Source of the DNA: Cohnella nanjingensis
Lineage (GTDB): Bacteria; Bacillota; Bacilli; Paenibacillales; Paenibacillaceae
Length of the DNA: 64,000 bases
Reading direction: 5' to 3'
Assembly (NCBI RefSeq): GCF_014212125.1
Contig: NZ_JACJVP010000021.1
Span: 1 to 64,000, forward strand
In this document: positions 9,112-18,000 of the stretch, piece by piece
Layout: every line of letters begins with the position of its first letter
How positions within the stretch are numbered: position 1 is the first letter of the stretch
Translations under genes and position numbers: made by a program
Notes under the pieces: model-generated
Told to the model about the DNA's origin: nothing
The model's database searches: none
Seen by the model: the letters and a program-made list of their open reading frames with translations, nothing else

Positions 9112-9993
9112 TCAGGCTTCACTCCTGTCCTTGATGATCCAATTCTGCAGCGAAGAGAACACGATGATCAAGATCAGCAAGCTGACAGCCATCGAGGAGG
9201 CCAGACCGTAATTGTTGTACGTGAACGCCGTCTGCAGCGAGAACAGGCCGAAGGTGCTGCTCGCCGTGCCGGGTCCACCGCCGGTCATGACATACGGAAT
9301 ATCGTACTGGAGCAAAGCGCCGGTGACGTTCATGAAGAGGACGATCTCCATCGTCGTGCGGATGCCGGGGAGCGTAATATGGCGCAGCTGCTGCCAGAAG
9401 CTGGCCCCGTCGATCTCCGCCGCCTCGTACAGGTCCTTCGGGATCGACTGCAAGCCGGCCAGCATCAGAATGACGTGCACGCCGCCGAACCGCCAGATCG
9501 AGACGGCGATCAGCGCGTAGTTCACGACGCCCAGATCGCTCAGCCAGCCGGTGATCCAGGACCCGAGCCCGAGCGCCCGCAGCGATTCGTTCAGAGGTCC
9601 GTTGATCGGGTTGTAGATGTAGCTGAACATGTAAGCGACGGCAATCCCGTTGATGATGTAGGGCATGAGCACCGTGAAGCGGAAGAACCCGCTGCCGCGC
9701 ATTGCGCGGTTAAGGAGGACGGCCGCGATCAGCTCGATCGGGATGAACAGCGTATGAATCACGAAGTACAATCCGTTGTTCCGGATCGCCCGCCAGGCAT
9801 CCGGGAAGTCGAATAGCAGCTTGGTGTAGTTGTCGAAGCCGATATACTTCAAACTTGGGCTGAACCCGTCCCAGTTCGTAAAGCTGTAGCGGAACAGCTG
9901 CGCCGTCGGATAGAGGAGGAAGAACAGCATCAACCCGACCGGCACCAGGAGAAACGAAAAAATCACGACTTTCTTCTGAAGCTTGTAGCTCAT
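9112..9993 (-). CDS. Carbohydrate ABC transporter permease (MalF type)
   Basis: About 293 residues with six predicted helices; the first is FSFLLVPVGLMLFFLLYPTA. The EAA motif is DLYEAAEIDGASFWQQLRHITLPGIR. The frame opens at 10044, but the ATG at 9993 (MSYKLQKKV) has AGGAGG 5 nt upstream and is the clear start. The gene lies between the binding protein and the MalG-type permease, with translational coupling to the latter. Substrate unknown. Confidence 0.92.
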   Translation of the reverse strand: MSYKLQKKVVIFSFLLVPVGLMLFFLLYPTAQLFRYSFTNWDGFSPSLKYIGFDNYTKLLFDFPDAWRAIRNNGLYFVIHTLFIPIELIAAVLLNRAMRGSGFFRFTVLMPYIINGIAVAYMFSYIYNPINGPLNESLRALGLGSWITGWLSDLGVVNYALIAVSIWRFGGVHVILMLAGLQSIPKDLYEAAEIDGASFWQQLRHITLPGIRTTMEIVLFMNVTGALLQYDIPYVMTGGGPGTASSTFGLFSLQTAFTYNNYGLASSMAVSLLILIIVFSSLQNWIIKDRSEA

Positions 9994-10059
9994 GGGATCC
10001 TCCTGTTGAAGGAGAAGGGCGCTAGGCCGCGACAGCGGCAGCACCCTTCCTGATTCGCT

Positions 10060-11412
10060 TTAGGGGTTGGATTCGACGGCTTTTTTCCATTTGGCGTTCA
10101 GGTCCTTCTCGATTTTCTCGATCGATTTGCCCGAGAAGACGTCCTGACCGGTCAGCGCCGGATCGTACTGCGCAGCGCCTTTGACCTTGGCATAGCCCGC
10201 GTCCGTGCCGTCGTAGACGAACGGCTCGAACGGATACTGCTGAGTCCATTTCCGGAAGAACGGCAGGTCGCTCTCGATCCCGTTCACCGTGGAGAACTGC
10301 TGCACCTTGTTGATGTAAGCCTGGTAGGCGTCACCGGTCAGCATCCATTCCAGGAAGGCTTTCGCTTCGTCGGGATGCTTGGAATCCTTGCTGATCCCCA
10401 CGTTCATATCGGACATGGTCATGGACATCAGCTTCTCGCTCTCCGTACTGCGGAACGGCAGCGGGAACGCGCCGAGGTCGTCGTCGTTTTTCACTTTTTC
10501 CATATAAGAAGCGTAATACCATTGTCCCAGCGCGATCATCGCCGACTTGCCCGTCTCGAACTGCTGCGTGGACTGATCGTACGAGAGGGACAGCGCATCG
10601 GGACCGGCGTACTTCTTGTCCGCGATCTCCTGGATAAGCTTCGCCGTCTGATCGAACGTGCTGCCCGCGCCGAACGGCTCCTTGTTCTTCGCCAGGTTGG
10701 CCAGATAGTTCACGTCGCCGGACAGCATATGCGGACCAAACTCGGCGAGCGGGTAGAGCGTCCAGCTGTCCTTCGCGCCGAGCGAGAGCGGCGTATACTT
10801 GCCGTTCTCCTTGATCTTGGCGAGCAACGCCATGAATTCGGGCAGCGTCTTCGGCACCTCCAGGTTCAGTTCCTTGAAGATGCTCGGGTGGAAGTAGACG
10901 AATTCGGAGAACGAGACGAGCGGCAGTCCGAGCACTTGACCGTCGATCTTGGTCGGATATTTGTTGTTCTTGGTCGCCTCCAGTTCGTCGAGCGGCAGGA
11001 GCGCCGATTTGTACACCTGGAAGTCTCTCGGCTTCAGGAAGAACAAGTCCGGCAGATCGTTCGCCGCCAATCGGACCTTCAGATACTGGCCGTTGTTGTC
11101 CGGCACCTTCTCCAGCTCCACCGTCACGTTCGGCTTGAGCTTCGTGTAGTCCTTCGCTTTCTCCGTCCAGTATTCCAGATCCGCCTTCGCGTCCCAGATG
11201 GCGAGCTTCAGCTTCACCGGCTCGGCGTCGGCCGCCGAAGGCGATGCGTCGGATGAGGATGGGCTGGCGGATGCGGTAGCGGCGGCGCTGTCCGTCGGGC
11301 TGGCGGACGGGCTGGACGCGTTCCCCTTGTCGTTGCCGCCGCAAGCGGTTAGGGCAACCGACGAGAACAAGGCGAGCGCGAGCAGCGAGCTAGCCCGCTT
11401 CTTTGTGATCAT
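10060..11412 (-). CDS. Sugar-binding lipoprotein of an ABC importer
   Basis: A 450-residue extracellular solute-binding protein (family 1). Signal peptide MITKKRASSLLALALFSSVA with lipobox LTACGG, then a Ser/Ala/Pro-rich linker and the binding fold (DLPDLFFLKPRDFQ, ALGQWYYASY, AFLEWMLTGDAYQAYINKV). The ATG at 11412 has GGGGG 8 nt upstream; the frame open to 11481 would put extra residues before the signal peptide. Between the cognate kinase and permeases; probably captures an oligosaccharide. Confidence 0.92.
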   Translation of the reverse strand: MITKKRASSLLALALFSSVALTACGGNDKGNASSPSASPTDSAAATASASPSSSDASPSAADAEPVKLKLAIWDAKADLEYWTEKAKDYTKLKPNVTVELEKVPDNNGQYLKVRLAANDLPDLFFLKPRDFQVYKSALLPLDELEATKNNKYPTKIDGQVLGLPLVSFSEFVYFHPSIFKELNLEVPKTLPEFMALLAKIKENGKYTPLSLGAKDSWTLYPLAEFGPHMLSGDVNYLANLAKNKEPFGAGSTFDQTAKLIQEIADKKYAGPDALSLSYDQSTQQFETGKSAMIALGQWYYASYMEKVKNDDDLGAFPLPFRSTESEKLMSMTMSDMNVGISKDSKHPDEAKAFLEWMLTGDAYQAYINKVQQFSTVNGIESDLPFFRKWTQQYPFEPFVYDGTDAGYAKVKGAAQYDPALTGQDVFSGKSIEKIEKDLNAKWKKAVESNP

Positions 11413-11556
11413 GAATACGACCCCCATACATGTAGTTAGCTTACCTGCCCTTAATGATAGGACAGATGTATGCGTTAACAAATGATCGTTTTTGAAGTGG
11501 ATTTGATGTTTTTTGAACCGCCTATGGCGTTACCGCTCTGCCGCCAAGGACGTCGC

Positions 11557-13353
11557 TCAAGCCCCCTCTTCTATCGCTTCGGCCGTCACCAGCGGGCAAC
11601 GGATACGCACCGTGGTTCCTCCCCAGGCGTTGCGCGCGATCGCGATCCCGTAATCCGGACCGTGGTGGAGCTGAATGCGCCGGTGCACGTTCGCGATGCC
11701 CATGCCGCTGAAGGCGTCGTTCCCGGCGCTCTCCGCGAAGCCGAAGCTCGCGATCTGCGCCTCCGTCATCCCGACCCCGTCGTCGGCGATCTCGATGGAC
11801 AGCGCCCGGTCGTCTTTGGAGATGACGATCCGAATGCGGCCTCCCGCTCGTTTGCCGGACAATCCGTGCACGATGCTGTTCTCGAGGATCGGCTGGAGGA
11901 GCAGCTTCAGCATGCTGTAGTCCAGCGCTTGCCGGTCGACGTCCCAGACGACGTCGAATTGATTCCCGTAGCGGGTCTCCATGATGAACAAATACTGCTT
12001 CAGATTCTCGACTTCTTCGGACAGCAGCGTATAGCTCCCCCCGCGGTTGAAGGATGACGACAGCAGGCGGATGAGCGCGTGCGTCATCTTGCGGATGTTG
12101 TCCTGGTTACTGATGAGCGCCATGAGGCGGATCGAATTCAGCGTATTGATCATAAAGTGGGGATTGATCTGCGATTGGAGCGCGGCGAACTCGGCCTTCC
12201 GCTTCGCCTTCTCCTCCTCCTCGCGCTGGCGGATCAGCGCCTTGATCCGATCCATCATATGGTTGAAGGCATGGCCGAGCAGAACCATCTCCCGGCTGCC
12301 GGAAGCCTCGACTTTGGCGTTCAGGTAGCCCTGCGTGACGCGCGACATCTTCATGACCAGCGCCCGAATCGGCTTGGCGAACCGGTGAACCAGGTAGAAA
12401 GAGAGGAGCAGGAATACCGCGATGATGATGAGCGTCGCGATCAGGACGAAGCGGAACATGCGGCTGTAATTGGCGGTTAGCTCGCCGTACGGGATCTGGT
12501 AGACCGTCTTCCAGCCGGCCGTCTCGACGGTCGTGAACGCGACGAGCGTCTTGCGCCCGCCGATCTCCGCGATGAAGGAGCCTTCCTTGGCATCGCGGAT
12601 GCCGCGCTGAAGCTCGGCCGGCAGCGCGCGGTCCGCGAGATTCGCGCTGGAGGCGACGATCCGCCCGTCCCCGGTCGACAGGAGGAACTGGGACGTCCGG
12701 CTGTAGGGGTTCTGGCGCAGCGCCTCCTCGAACGCGTCCCGGTTGAACACGAAGTAGATCATATCGATGTCGTGCAGCATCTGCAGCGCGCTCGGGGAGA
12801 TCGCGGTCGCGATCGTGTCGTCGCGGTCGGCGTCGTACAAGACGCCGGTCTGCATGCCGATGAAGTGGACCCGGTCCGGCACGGCCTTCGCGTTCCGGTA
12901 CCAATCCGCGGTTCGCAGCTCCGCTTCGGGGGACGTCATATCCTTCATATAAGAGAAGGCGCCGCCGTCCTTAAAGAAAAAGTTGACCGAGAGGACGTGT
13001 CCGGACATGGACAAGCCGTACTTGTCCAGCGCTTTGGTCAACAAGGTGAAGGCGTCTTGCCGCTCCTGCCCCGCAGACTGGCGGAACCGCGTCGCGTAGC
13101 CGAGCACTTCCTTATCCATCGCGACGGCGGCCGAATAGGTGGCGGCTTTGCCGATCTCCTGCTCTTCCGAGTAGGTGGCGGACCGCAGCGTCTGCAGCGT
13201 CCGCGCGCTCGTCTGCTTCAGCAAGTCCAATTTGTATTCGCGCAGGATCGTAGCGCTGATCAAGCCGATCGGGAGCACCACCATGCCGAACAGGAGCGCG
13301 TATAGGATCGTGGAGATTTTCCAGGGCTGTCTATGCCGGGGCCGATTCATCAT
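11557..13353 (-). CDS. Sensor histidine kinase (YesM family)
   Basis: 598 residues. TM1 about 14-36, an extracytoplasmic sensor region about 37-298, TM2 about 301-322, HAMP about 324-375, then the His_kinase segment FAALQSQINPHFMINTLNSIR with phosphorylated H399. The ATPase domain has LQPILENSIVHGL, ADDGVGM and GMGIANVHRRIQLHHG. Overlaps no neighbour; 144 bp separate it from the binding-protein gene that follows. Partner inferred to be the YesN-type regulator at 6501-8144, because kinase and regulator flank the same importer. Start may be either of two adjacent ATGs. Confidence 0.93.
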   Translation of the reverse strand: MMNRPRHRQPWKISTILYALLFGMVVLPIGLISATILREYKLDLLKQTSARTLQTLRSATYSEEQEIGKAATYSAAVAMDKEVLGYATRFRQSAGQERQDAFTLLTKALDKYGLSMSGHVLSVNFFFKDGGAFSYMKDMTSPEAELRTADWYRNAKAVPDRVHFIGMQTGVLYDADRDDTIATAISPSALQMLHDIDMIYFVFNRDAFEEALRQNPYSRTSQFLLSTGDGRIVASSANLADRALPAELQRGIRDAKEGSFIAEIGGRKTLVAFTTVETAGWKTVYQIPYGELTANYSRMFRFVLIATLIIIAVFLLLSFYLVHRFAKPIRALVMKMSRVTQGYLNAKVEASGSREMVLLGHAFNHMMDRIKALIRQREEEEKAKRKAEFAALQSQINPHFMINTLNSIRLMALISNQDNIRKMTHALIRLLSSSFNRGGSYTLLSEEVENLKQYLFIMETRYGNQFDVVWDVDRQALDYSMLKLLLQPILENSIVHGLSGKRAGGRIRIVISKDDRALSIEIADDGVGMTEAQIASFGFAESAGNDAFSGMGIANVHRRIQLHHGPDYGIAIARNAWGGTTVRIRCPLVTAEAIEEGA

Positions 13354-13572
13354 CTCTCGCTTAACCTCGCCTAGGGAAGGATTGTTGCCTTCATCCTAGC
13401 ACAATCCCGGTTCGCGCAGGGAAGAACGTAGAGCGTTTTCACGAACGTCGCCTCCGAAGAAGCCGAAGTCGCGCACTTGCCGGTTCGCCGTCTTCCCGGA
13501 AGCGGCGACTCTTTTGGATCTGAGACGCATCGGCAAAGCAAGGTTCGGCGAAACTTATCCTTTCGGATACGT

Positions 13573-13617
13573 TAAAAAAAGACGGGCCGGAGAGCTTGCG
13601 CTCTCTGGCCCGTCTTC
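13573..13617 (-). terminator. Strong rho-independent terminator
   Basis: On the minus strand GACGGGCCAGAGAGC pairs with GCTCTCCGGCCCGTC across a 4-nt loop, followed by TTTTTTT. It terminates transcription coming from the 13739-13948 gene before the kinase operon. Confidence 0.9.
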
Positions 13618-13672
13618 GTCCACCATTTAGAATGGATAGGTTTCACGCTTATTCATTTCCAAATGGTCTCCG

Positions 13673-13715
13673 ATAAAAACGTCTCGCCCTCTTCTAAGGT
13701 CGGCGAAACCGTTTT
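13673..13715 (-). terminator. First hairpin after the small membrane protein gene
   Basis: Minus-strand stem AAAACGgTTTCGCC with GGCGAGACGTTTT (one bulge), flanked by T-runs and about 25 nt past the stop of 13739-13948. Probably a terminator working in series with the stronger one at 13573. Confidence 0.55.
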
Positions 13716-13738
13716 TACTTGTGCCGTCATGTCTCTTC

Positions 13739-13948
13739 TTACCAACCGCTGACCATCTTCACGTCCGCGATCAGGAGCAGGATCAAGGAGACGACCGTGA
13801 AACCGATCGCGAACACATTCTTGCCGGGGCGCTGCATGAGCAGGCGCACGAGTCCGATCGCGATCAGCACCGTAATAATAACCATGAATACGTCGAAAGC
13901 TGTAAACGTGCTTGCAGCTTCCTCCGCCGCGTTAGCCGCCAGAAACAT
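13739..13948 (-). CDS. Small membrane protein (DUF2759/YqgW-like)
   Basis: 69 residues with two predicted membrane helices (FDVFMVIITVLIAIGLVRLL and NVFAIGFTVVSLILLLIAD) joined by a short basic loop QRPGKN. Size and layout resemble the DUF2759 family (B. subtilis YqgW), but the match is by appearance only. AAGGAGGTCACCGC precedes the ATG, so expression is well supported. Function unknown. Confidence 0.75.
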   Translation of the reverse strand: MFLAANAAEEAASTFTAFDVFMVIITVLIAIGLVRLLMQRPGKNVFAIGFTVVSLILLLIADVKMVSGW

Positions 13949-14150
13949 GCGGTGACCTCCTTAATATCATAACTTTCCCATTATCCTCTATGTTATCGTC
14001 CGCCCGCCTTGGTTGCAAGTCCGAAAAAGCCGCCGTAACAACTTTGTCACAGGATTCGACCCCCGCTCAACTATAAGCAACGGCATGTGTTCGTATCAGT
14101 AAGTTTTATGGACTTGACCGCCCTCTCTCAATTGTAGGCAGGGGGTGATT

Positions 14151-14174
14151 ATGTTACGATTAATTACACATTAA
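14151..14174 (+). CDS. Possible leader peptide upstream of the nitrite/sulfite reductase
   Basis: ATG at 14151 follows AGGGGGTGATT and encodes only MLRLITH before TAA, 55 bp upstream of the reductase start. A short frame with a good ribosome-binding site in a 5' leader may be regulatory, or may be chance. No clear attenuator hairpin follows it. Confidence 0.3.
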   Translation: MLRLITH

Positions 14175-14228
14175 GTAAATCGGAATTAAGGAGACTTATC
14201 CATTCCGATCCAAGGGGAGACGCGCGAA

Positions 14229-15848
14229 ATGGCCTATGAAGCGGTGTGGATGAAAGATCCCGACAAGCTGAATAAATTCGAGTTCTACAAGATCGAGAAG
14301 GACGGTCTGGACATTATTCGCGACATCGTGGAGAAGTATGCCAAGGAAGGCTTCGCCTCCATTCCGCAGGAAGACTTCAACTTGTTCAAATGGGCCGGCG
14401 TGTATCAGCAGAAACCGAATAACGGCCATTTCATGATGCGGATCCGCATTCCCGGCGGCGTGCTCACCAGCGCGCAAGCCCGCGTCCTCGCGGACATCGG
14501 ACGCGACTACGGACGCGGTCTGATCGACGTGACGACCCGCCAAGCGATTCAGTACCACTGGCTGGAGATCGAGCATTTCCCGGACATCTTCGACCGGCTC
14601 GCCTCCGTCGGCATGTCGGCCGTCGAGGCTTGCGGCGACTGCCCGCGTACGATCGTCGGCAACCCGCTGGTCGGCATCGACCGCGACGAGCTGATGGACA
14701 CGACGCCGATCGTGGACCAGTTCGAACAGTTCTTCCTGAACAACCGGGACTTCTCCAACCTGCCTCGGAAATATAAAATGTCCATTTCCGCCAATATTTA
14801 TAACAACGCTTCCGCGGAGATCCAATGCCTGGCGTTCACGCCGGCCTCCAAGGTCATCGACGGCAAGGAAGTCGTCGGCTTCCACGCGAGCGTCGGCGGC
14901 GGCCTGTCCGCGAAGCCGCATCTCGGCAAGCAGCTCGACATGTTCATCCTGCCGGACGAGTGCCTGAAGGTGGCGATCGGCGTCACGACGCTGTTCCGAG
15001 ACAACGGCTTCCGCGAGAAGCGCCACTATGCCCGCCTGAAGTACTTGGTCGCGGACTGGGGCGTCGGGAAGTTCCAAGAGGAGCTTGTGAAGCTGATCGG
15101 CGAGATGCCGCCGCGCGGCGACGACCGCGTCGTCGGTTGGAACGGCTCGTACTTCGACGGCGTGCACGCGCAGAAGCAAAACGGCCTGAACTACGTCGGC
15201 CTGAACATCCCGGTCGGCCGCACGAGCAGCGACGAATTCGATCAGCTGGCCGATCTGGCCGACCAATACGGCGACGGCACGATCCGGACGACGATCTCGC
15301 AGAACGTGCTGCTGACGGGCGTGCCGGACGACAAAGTCGAAGCCTTGCTCGCGCATCCGCTGCTGCAGCGTCTGACGCCGAGCCCGAACCGGTTCATGAG
15401 CCGTACGGTATCCTGCACCGGGAATGAATTCTGCAACTTGGCCATCGTCGAGACGAAGGAACGCGCGCGCCGCGTGGCCGCTTACCTGGATGAGCATGTC
15501 GCGATCGATACGCCGGTCCGCATCCATTTCATCGGCTGCCCGAACGGCTGCGGCCAGAAGCATGTCGCCGACATCGGCCTCCAGGGCTCGCTGATCAAGA
15601 CGCCCGAAGGCATGGTCGACGCGTTCGATATCGCCGTCGGCGGCCAACTCGGCCCGGAAGCGAAGTTCAACACGGTACTCAAGGGCCGCATCAAGGGCGA
15701 AGAAGTCCAAGTCGGCATCGCGAAGCTGGTCGAATTCTACAAGGAGCAGCGCCACGACGGCGAATCGTTCCACGACTTCGTCCAACGCGTAGGCATCCCG
15801 ACCCTACAAGAAAAGTGGACCGAGATTATCGCCCCTCCTGCCGCTTAA
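14229..15848 (+). CDS. Ferredoxin-dependent nitrite/sulfite reductase
   Basis: 539 residues, soluble, with siroheme and a [4Fe-4S] cluster. It carries duplicated ferredoxin-like domains, the RIPGGVLTSAQARVLADI region and VTTRQAIQYHWL. The cluster/siroheme cysteines are in CTGNEFC (C396, C402) and CPNGC (C437, C441). Reduces nitrite to ammonia or sulfite to sulfide; the family cannot be split on sequence alone here. AAGGGGAGACGCGCGAA precedes the ATG. No siroheme synthesis, nitrate reductase or cysteine genes are adjacent; the next feature is an IS remnant directly after the stop. Confidence 0.9.
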   Translation: MAYEAVWMKDPDKLNKFEFYKIEKDGLDIIRDIVEKYAKEGFASIPQEDFNLFKWAGVYQQKPNNGHFMMRIRIPGGVLTSAQARVLADIGRDYGRGLIDVTTRQAIQYHWLEIEHFPDIFDRLASVGMSAVEACGDCPRTIVGNPLVGIDRDELMDTTPIVDQFEQFFLNNRDFSNLPRKYKMSISANIYNNASAEIQCLAFTPASKVIDGKEVVGFHASVGGGLSAKPHLGKQLDMFILPDECLKVAIGVTTLFRDNGFREKRHYARLKYLVADWGVGKFQEELVKLIGEMPPRGDDRVVGWNGSYFDGVHAQKQNGLNYVGLNIPVGRTSSDEFDQLADLADQYGDGTIRTTISQNVLLTGVPDDKVEALLAHPLLQRLTPSPNRFMSRTVSCTGNEFCNLAIVETKERARRVAAYLDEHVAIDTPVRIHFIGCPNGCGQKHVADIGLQGSLIKTPEGMVDAFDIAVGGQLGPEAKFNTVLKGRIKGEEVQVGIAKLVEFYKEQRHDGESFHDFVQRVGIPTLQEKWTEIIAPPAA

Positions 15849-16080
15849 ATAACACACGGAGAAAGGAGTAGATTCGCTGGGTGTAGGCGTAGACGATAAC
15901 TTTGGTAAGCATCTTAGGGTGATAGCTGTCTCGACCGCCGCCGGGATAAGCGGCGGCAAAAATCTGGTCGTCCAGTCGATTGACGGCCGTATTGACCACT
16001 CGAACGAGATGATTTGGAGGAATATCCTCTTCCAGATCCATTGGCAGACAAAGTTGGTCCATGGTATATTGAATGTACAA
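15826..16080 (-). pseudogene. Truncated IS1182-family transposase
   Basis: From a TTG at 16080 the frame reads YIQYTMDQLCLPMDLEED...HLVRVVNTAVNRLDDQIF...GGRDSYHPKMLTKVIVYAYTQRIYS, the N-terminal domain of IS1182-type transposases. After about 72 residues (near 15865) the match stops and the frame runs into unrelated sequence, ending at 15826 inside the reductase gene. The catalytic DDE domain is missing, so it cannot be active. Confidence 0.85.
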
Positions 16081-16220
16081 AGAAACCTCTCCTTTGTGAA
16101 TGGTTGCTCGACACTTCCATTTTACCAAAGAGTGGTTTCTTTTTGTTTGTCTAACATTAGACAAAAGGGGCCGCCCCTTGGGTCAATTTATGACCTTTTG
16201 GGACGGCCTCTTTTTGAATG
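15849..16220 (-). mobile_element. Remnant of an IS1182-family insertion sequence
   Basis: Only the 5' end of a transposase gene (see 15826-16080) and the outer end of the element survive. The outer end at about 16165-16215 forms a long hairpin in which GACCTTTTGGGACGGCC pairs with the GGGGCCGCCCC side, a pattern familiar from IS1182-type ends. The inner boundary is near 15865, just after the reductase stop codon; the other end is gone. Confidence 0.75.
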
Positions 16221-16393
16221 GGAAACAGCGAACGGCTGTCAAGGGGAACCTCCGCTTATTTGGGAGAACCCAGCACCCTTATCGCTTCTGCCCCTCCCCG
16301 CCCGATTCAATCCCGTCCTCCTTCGGTAAGGAGAATGTGAACGAGCGTGCCGCATGCGGGGCACGCTAAATAACCGAAGGAGGGATTACGCGC

Positions 16394-17188
16394 TTGAGCA
16401 TGAACAAAACGCTGGAAGGCCAAGTGGCCGTCGTCACCGGCGGCGGCTCGGGTATTGGCCGCGCCGCCGCGCTCCGATTGGCCGAGCTGGGCGCCAAGAT
16501 CTGCCTGCTCGACCGGGTGGAGGAGACGAACGACAAGGTGCAGGATCGTATCCAAGAGAATGGCGGCGAAGCGATCGCCGTGGAGGCCGACGTCTCCGAT
16601 CCCGCATCGGTGGAGAACGGCATCCGCCAGGCTGGCGAACGCTGGGGCCGCATCGACATCGTGTTCGCCAATGCGGGCATTAACGGGACGTGGACGCCGA
16701 TCGAGGATCTGTCTCCCGAAGACTGGGATCAGACGCTGTCGATCAATCTGCGGGGGACGTTTCTAACCGTCAAGTATGCGATCCCCTATCTCAAGCGACA
16801 GGGCGGCAGCATCATCGTCACGAGCTCGGTCAACGGCACCCGCATCTTCTCCAATACGGGGGCGAGCGCCTACAGCTCGAGCAAAGCCGGACAGGTCGCC
16901 TTTGCGAAGATGGCGGCGCTGGAGCTCGCTCCGCACCGGATCCGCGTCAACGCGATCTGCCCGGGCGCCATCCGCACGAACATCGGCAAAAATACGAACC
17001 GGACGCCCGAAGCCGAGGAAGCCAAAATTCCGGTCCTCTTTCCCGAAGGCAGCATGCCGCTGCAGGACGGCCCCGGGTCTCCGGAACAGGTGGCGGAGCT
17101 GGTCTCGTTCCTCGCCTCCCCCCAGTCTTCGCTCATCACCGGCTCGGTGATCTACATCGACGGGGCGGAGTCGCTGCTGATCGGTTAG
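16394..17188 (+). CDS. Short-chain dehydrogenase/reductase
   Basis: 264 residues, classical SDR. NAD(P)-binding VVTGGGSGIGRAAALRLAE, D62-V region, NAG motif (FANAGING), active-site serine in VTSSVNG and Y-x3-K in AYSSSKAG. The C-terminus is ITGSVIYIDGAESL. Start is TTG 16394 with AAGGAGG 9-10 nt upstream; an ATG six bases later is less well spaced. A hairpin with 8-bp arms (16343-16366) lies in the leader. Substrate unknown; no pathway genes flank it. Confidence 0.9.
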   Translation: MSMNKTLEGQVAVVTGGGSGIGRAAALRLAELGAKICLLDRVEETNDKVQDRIQENGGEAIAVEADVSDPASVENGIRQAGERWGRIDIVFANAGINGTWTPIEDLSPEDWDQTLSINLRGTFLTVKYAIPYLKRQGGSIIVTSSVNGTRIFSNTGASAYSSSKAGQVAFAKMAALELAPHRIRVNAICPGAIRTNIGKNTNRTPEAEEAKIPVLFPEGSMPLQDGPGSPEQVAELVSFLASPQSSLITGSVIYIDGAESLLIG

Positions 17189-17281
17189 CGGCGCGATCCG
17201 GCCACACCGCAACACCGCTATTGACAAAAACGGCCGGCGAATCTAACCTCTTAATGAAAGTTAAAAGGAGGTTGTTCGCGT

Positions 17282-17803
17282 ATGTTTCTTCGTCCGACGG
17301 CTGAGGAGTACAGTACCCATAATCTGACCTACATTCGGCCGGTGCCGGAAGGCAACTTAATCGAGATACTGGAGGCGCAGACGGAGTCGACCCGCGCCCT
17401 GCTCGCCTCGCTATCAGAGGAGCAGGGAGACCATCGGTACGCACCCGACAAGTGGAGCATCAAGGAAGTGATCGGCCATATTACGGACAACGAGCGGATC
17501 ATGTCCTACCGCCTCCTCCGGATCGCCCGCGGCGACGACACGCCCTTGCCGGGCTACGACCAGGAGGTCCTCGTCGGAGGGGCCCCCTTCGCCCAATGGA
17601 CGATTGAACAGGCGCTCGAGGATTATTTGGCCGTACGCCACGCGACGCTCACCTTGCTGCGCGGCTTGCAGGAAGAAGCTTGGGTGCGCCTCGGAACCGC
17701 AAGCGAACACCCCGTCTCTGCCCGCGCGCTGGCTTGCATCATCGTCGGGCACGAGCTGCACCATCTGAACATCCTCCGGGAACGCTATCTGACCGCCAAG
17801 TAA
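17282..17803 (+). CDS. DinB-family metal-binding protein
   Basis: 173 residues, four-helix bundle of the DinB/YfiT type. Three histidines that would bind the metal are in VIGHITDNE and in VGHELHHLNIL near the C-terminus. Members include bacillithiol transferases and thiol-dependent detoxification enzymes, but this one has no assigned substrate. AAAGGAGG lies 10 nt upstream of the ATG. Possibly co-transcribed with the SDR 93 bp upstream; a strong terminator follows. Confidence 0.88.
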   Translation: MFLRPTAEEYSTHNLTYIRPVPEGNLIEILEAQTESTRALLASLSEEQGDHRYAPDKWSIKEVIGHITDNERIMSYRLLRIARGDDTPLPGYDQEVLVGGAPFAQWTIEQALEDYLAVRHATLTLLRGLQEEAWVRLGTASEHPVSARALACIIVGHELHHLNILRERYLTAK

Positions 17804-17850
17804 AACAGGCTTTGCCGCTTCCTAGACGGCTACACGCCTAACGACGAGAA

Positions 17851-17881
17851 CCGCCGGGACCGCATCGTCCCGGCGGTTTTT
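17851..17881 (+). terminator. Rho-independent terminator after the DinB-family gene
   Basis: CCGCCGGGAC (17851-17860) pairs with GTCCCGGCGG (17867-17876) around a 6-nt loop, followed by TTTTTC. Confidence 0.92.
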
Positions 17882-18000
17882 CATGGACCGGCGGAATTGC
17901 CGAGCCACGGCGCCCGTCGGACCGAATTCGCCGGGCCTCGCGAACTGGGCGTTGCGGCCTCGGACGGGCAGCCGGCATCCCGCCGGCGCTCGCGCAGCCG

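Larger units (their letters stand above)
13354..13738. other. Intergenic region with two terminator-like hairpins
   Basis: Between the small membrane protein stop and the histidine kinase start. It contains the hairpin at 13673-13715 and the strong terminator at 13573-13617. The remaining 200 bp presumably hold the kinase operon promoter, but no clear -35/-10 pair was found. Confidence 0.5.

Noticed and set aside
16343..16366. Hairpin upstream of the SDR gene as a terminator or riboswitch
   Set aside because: 8-bp stem only, no U-tract and no resemblance to a known riboswitch.
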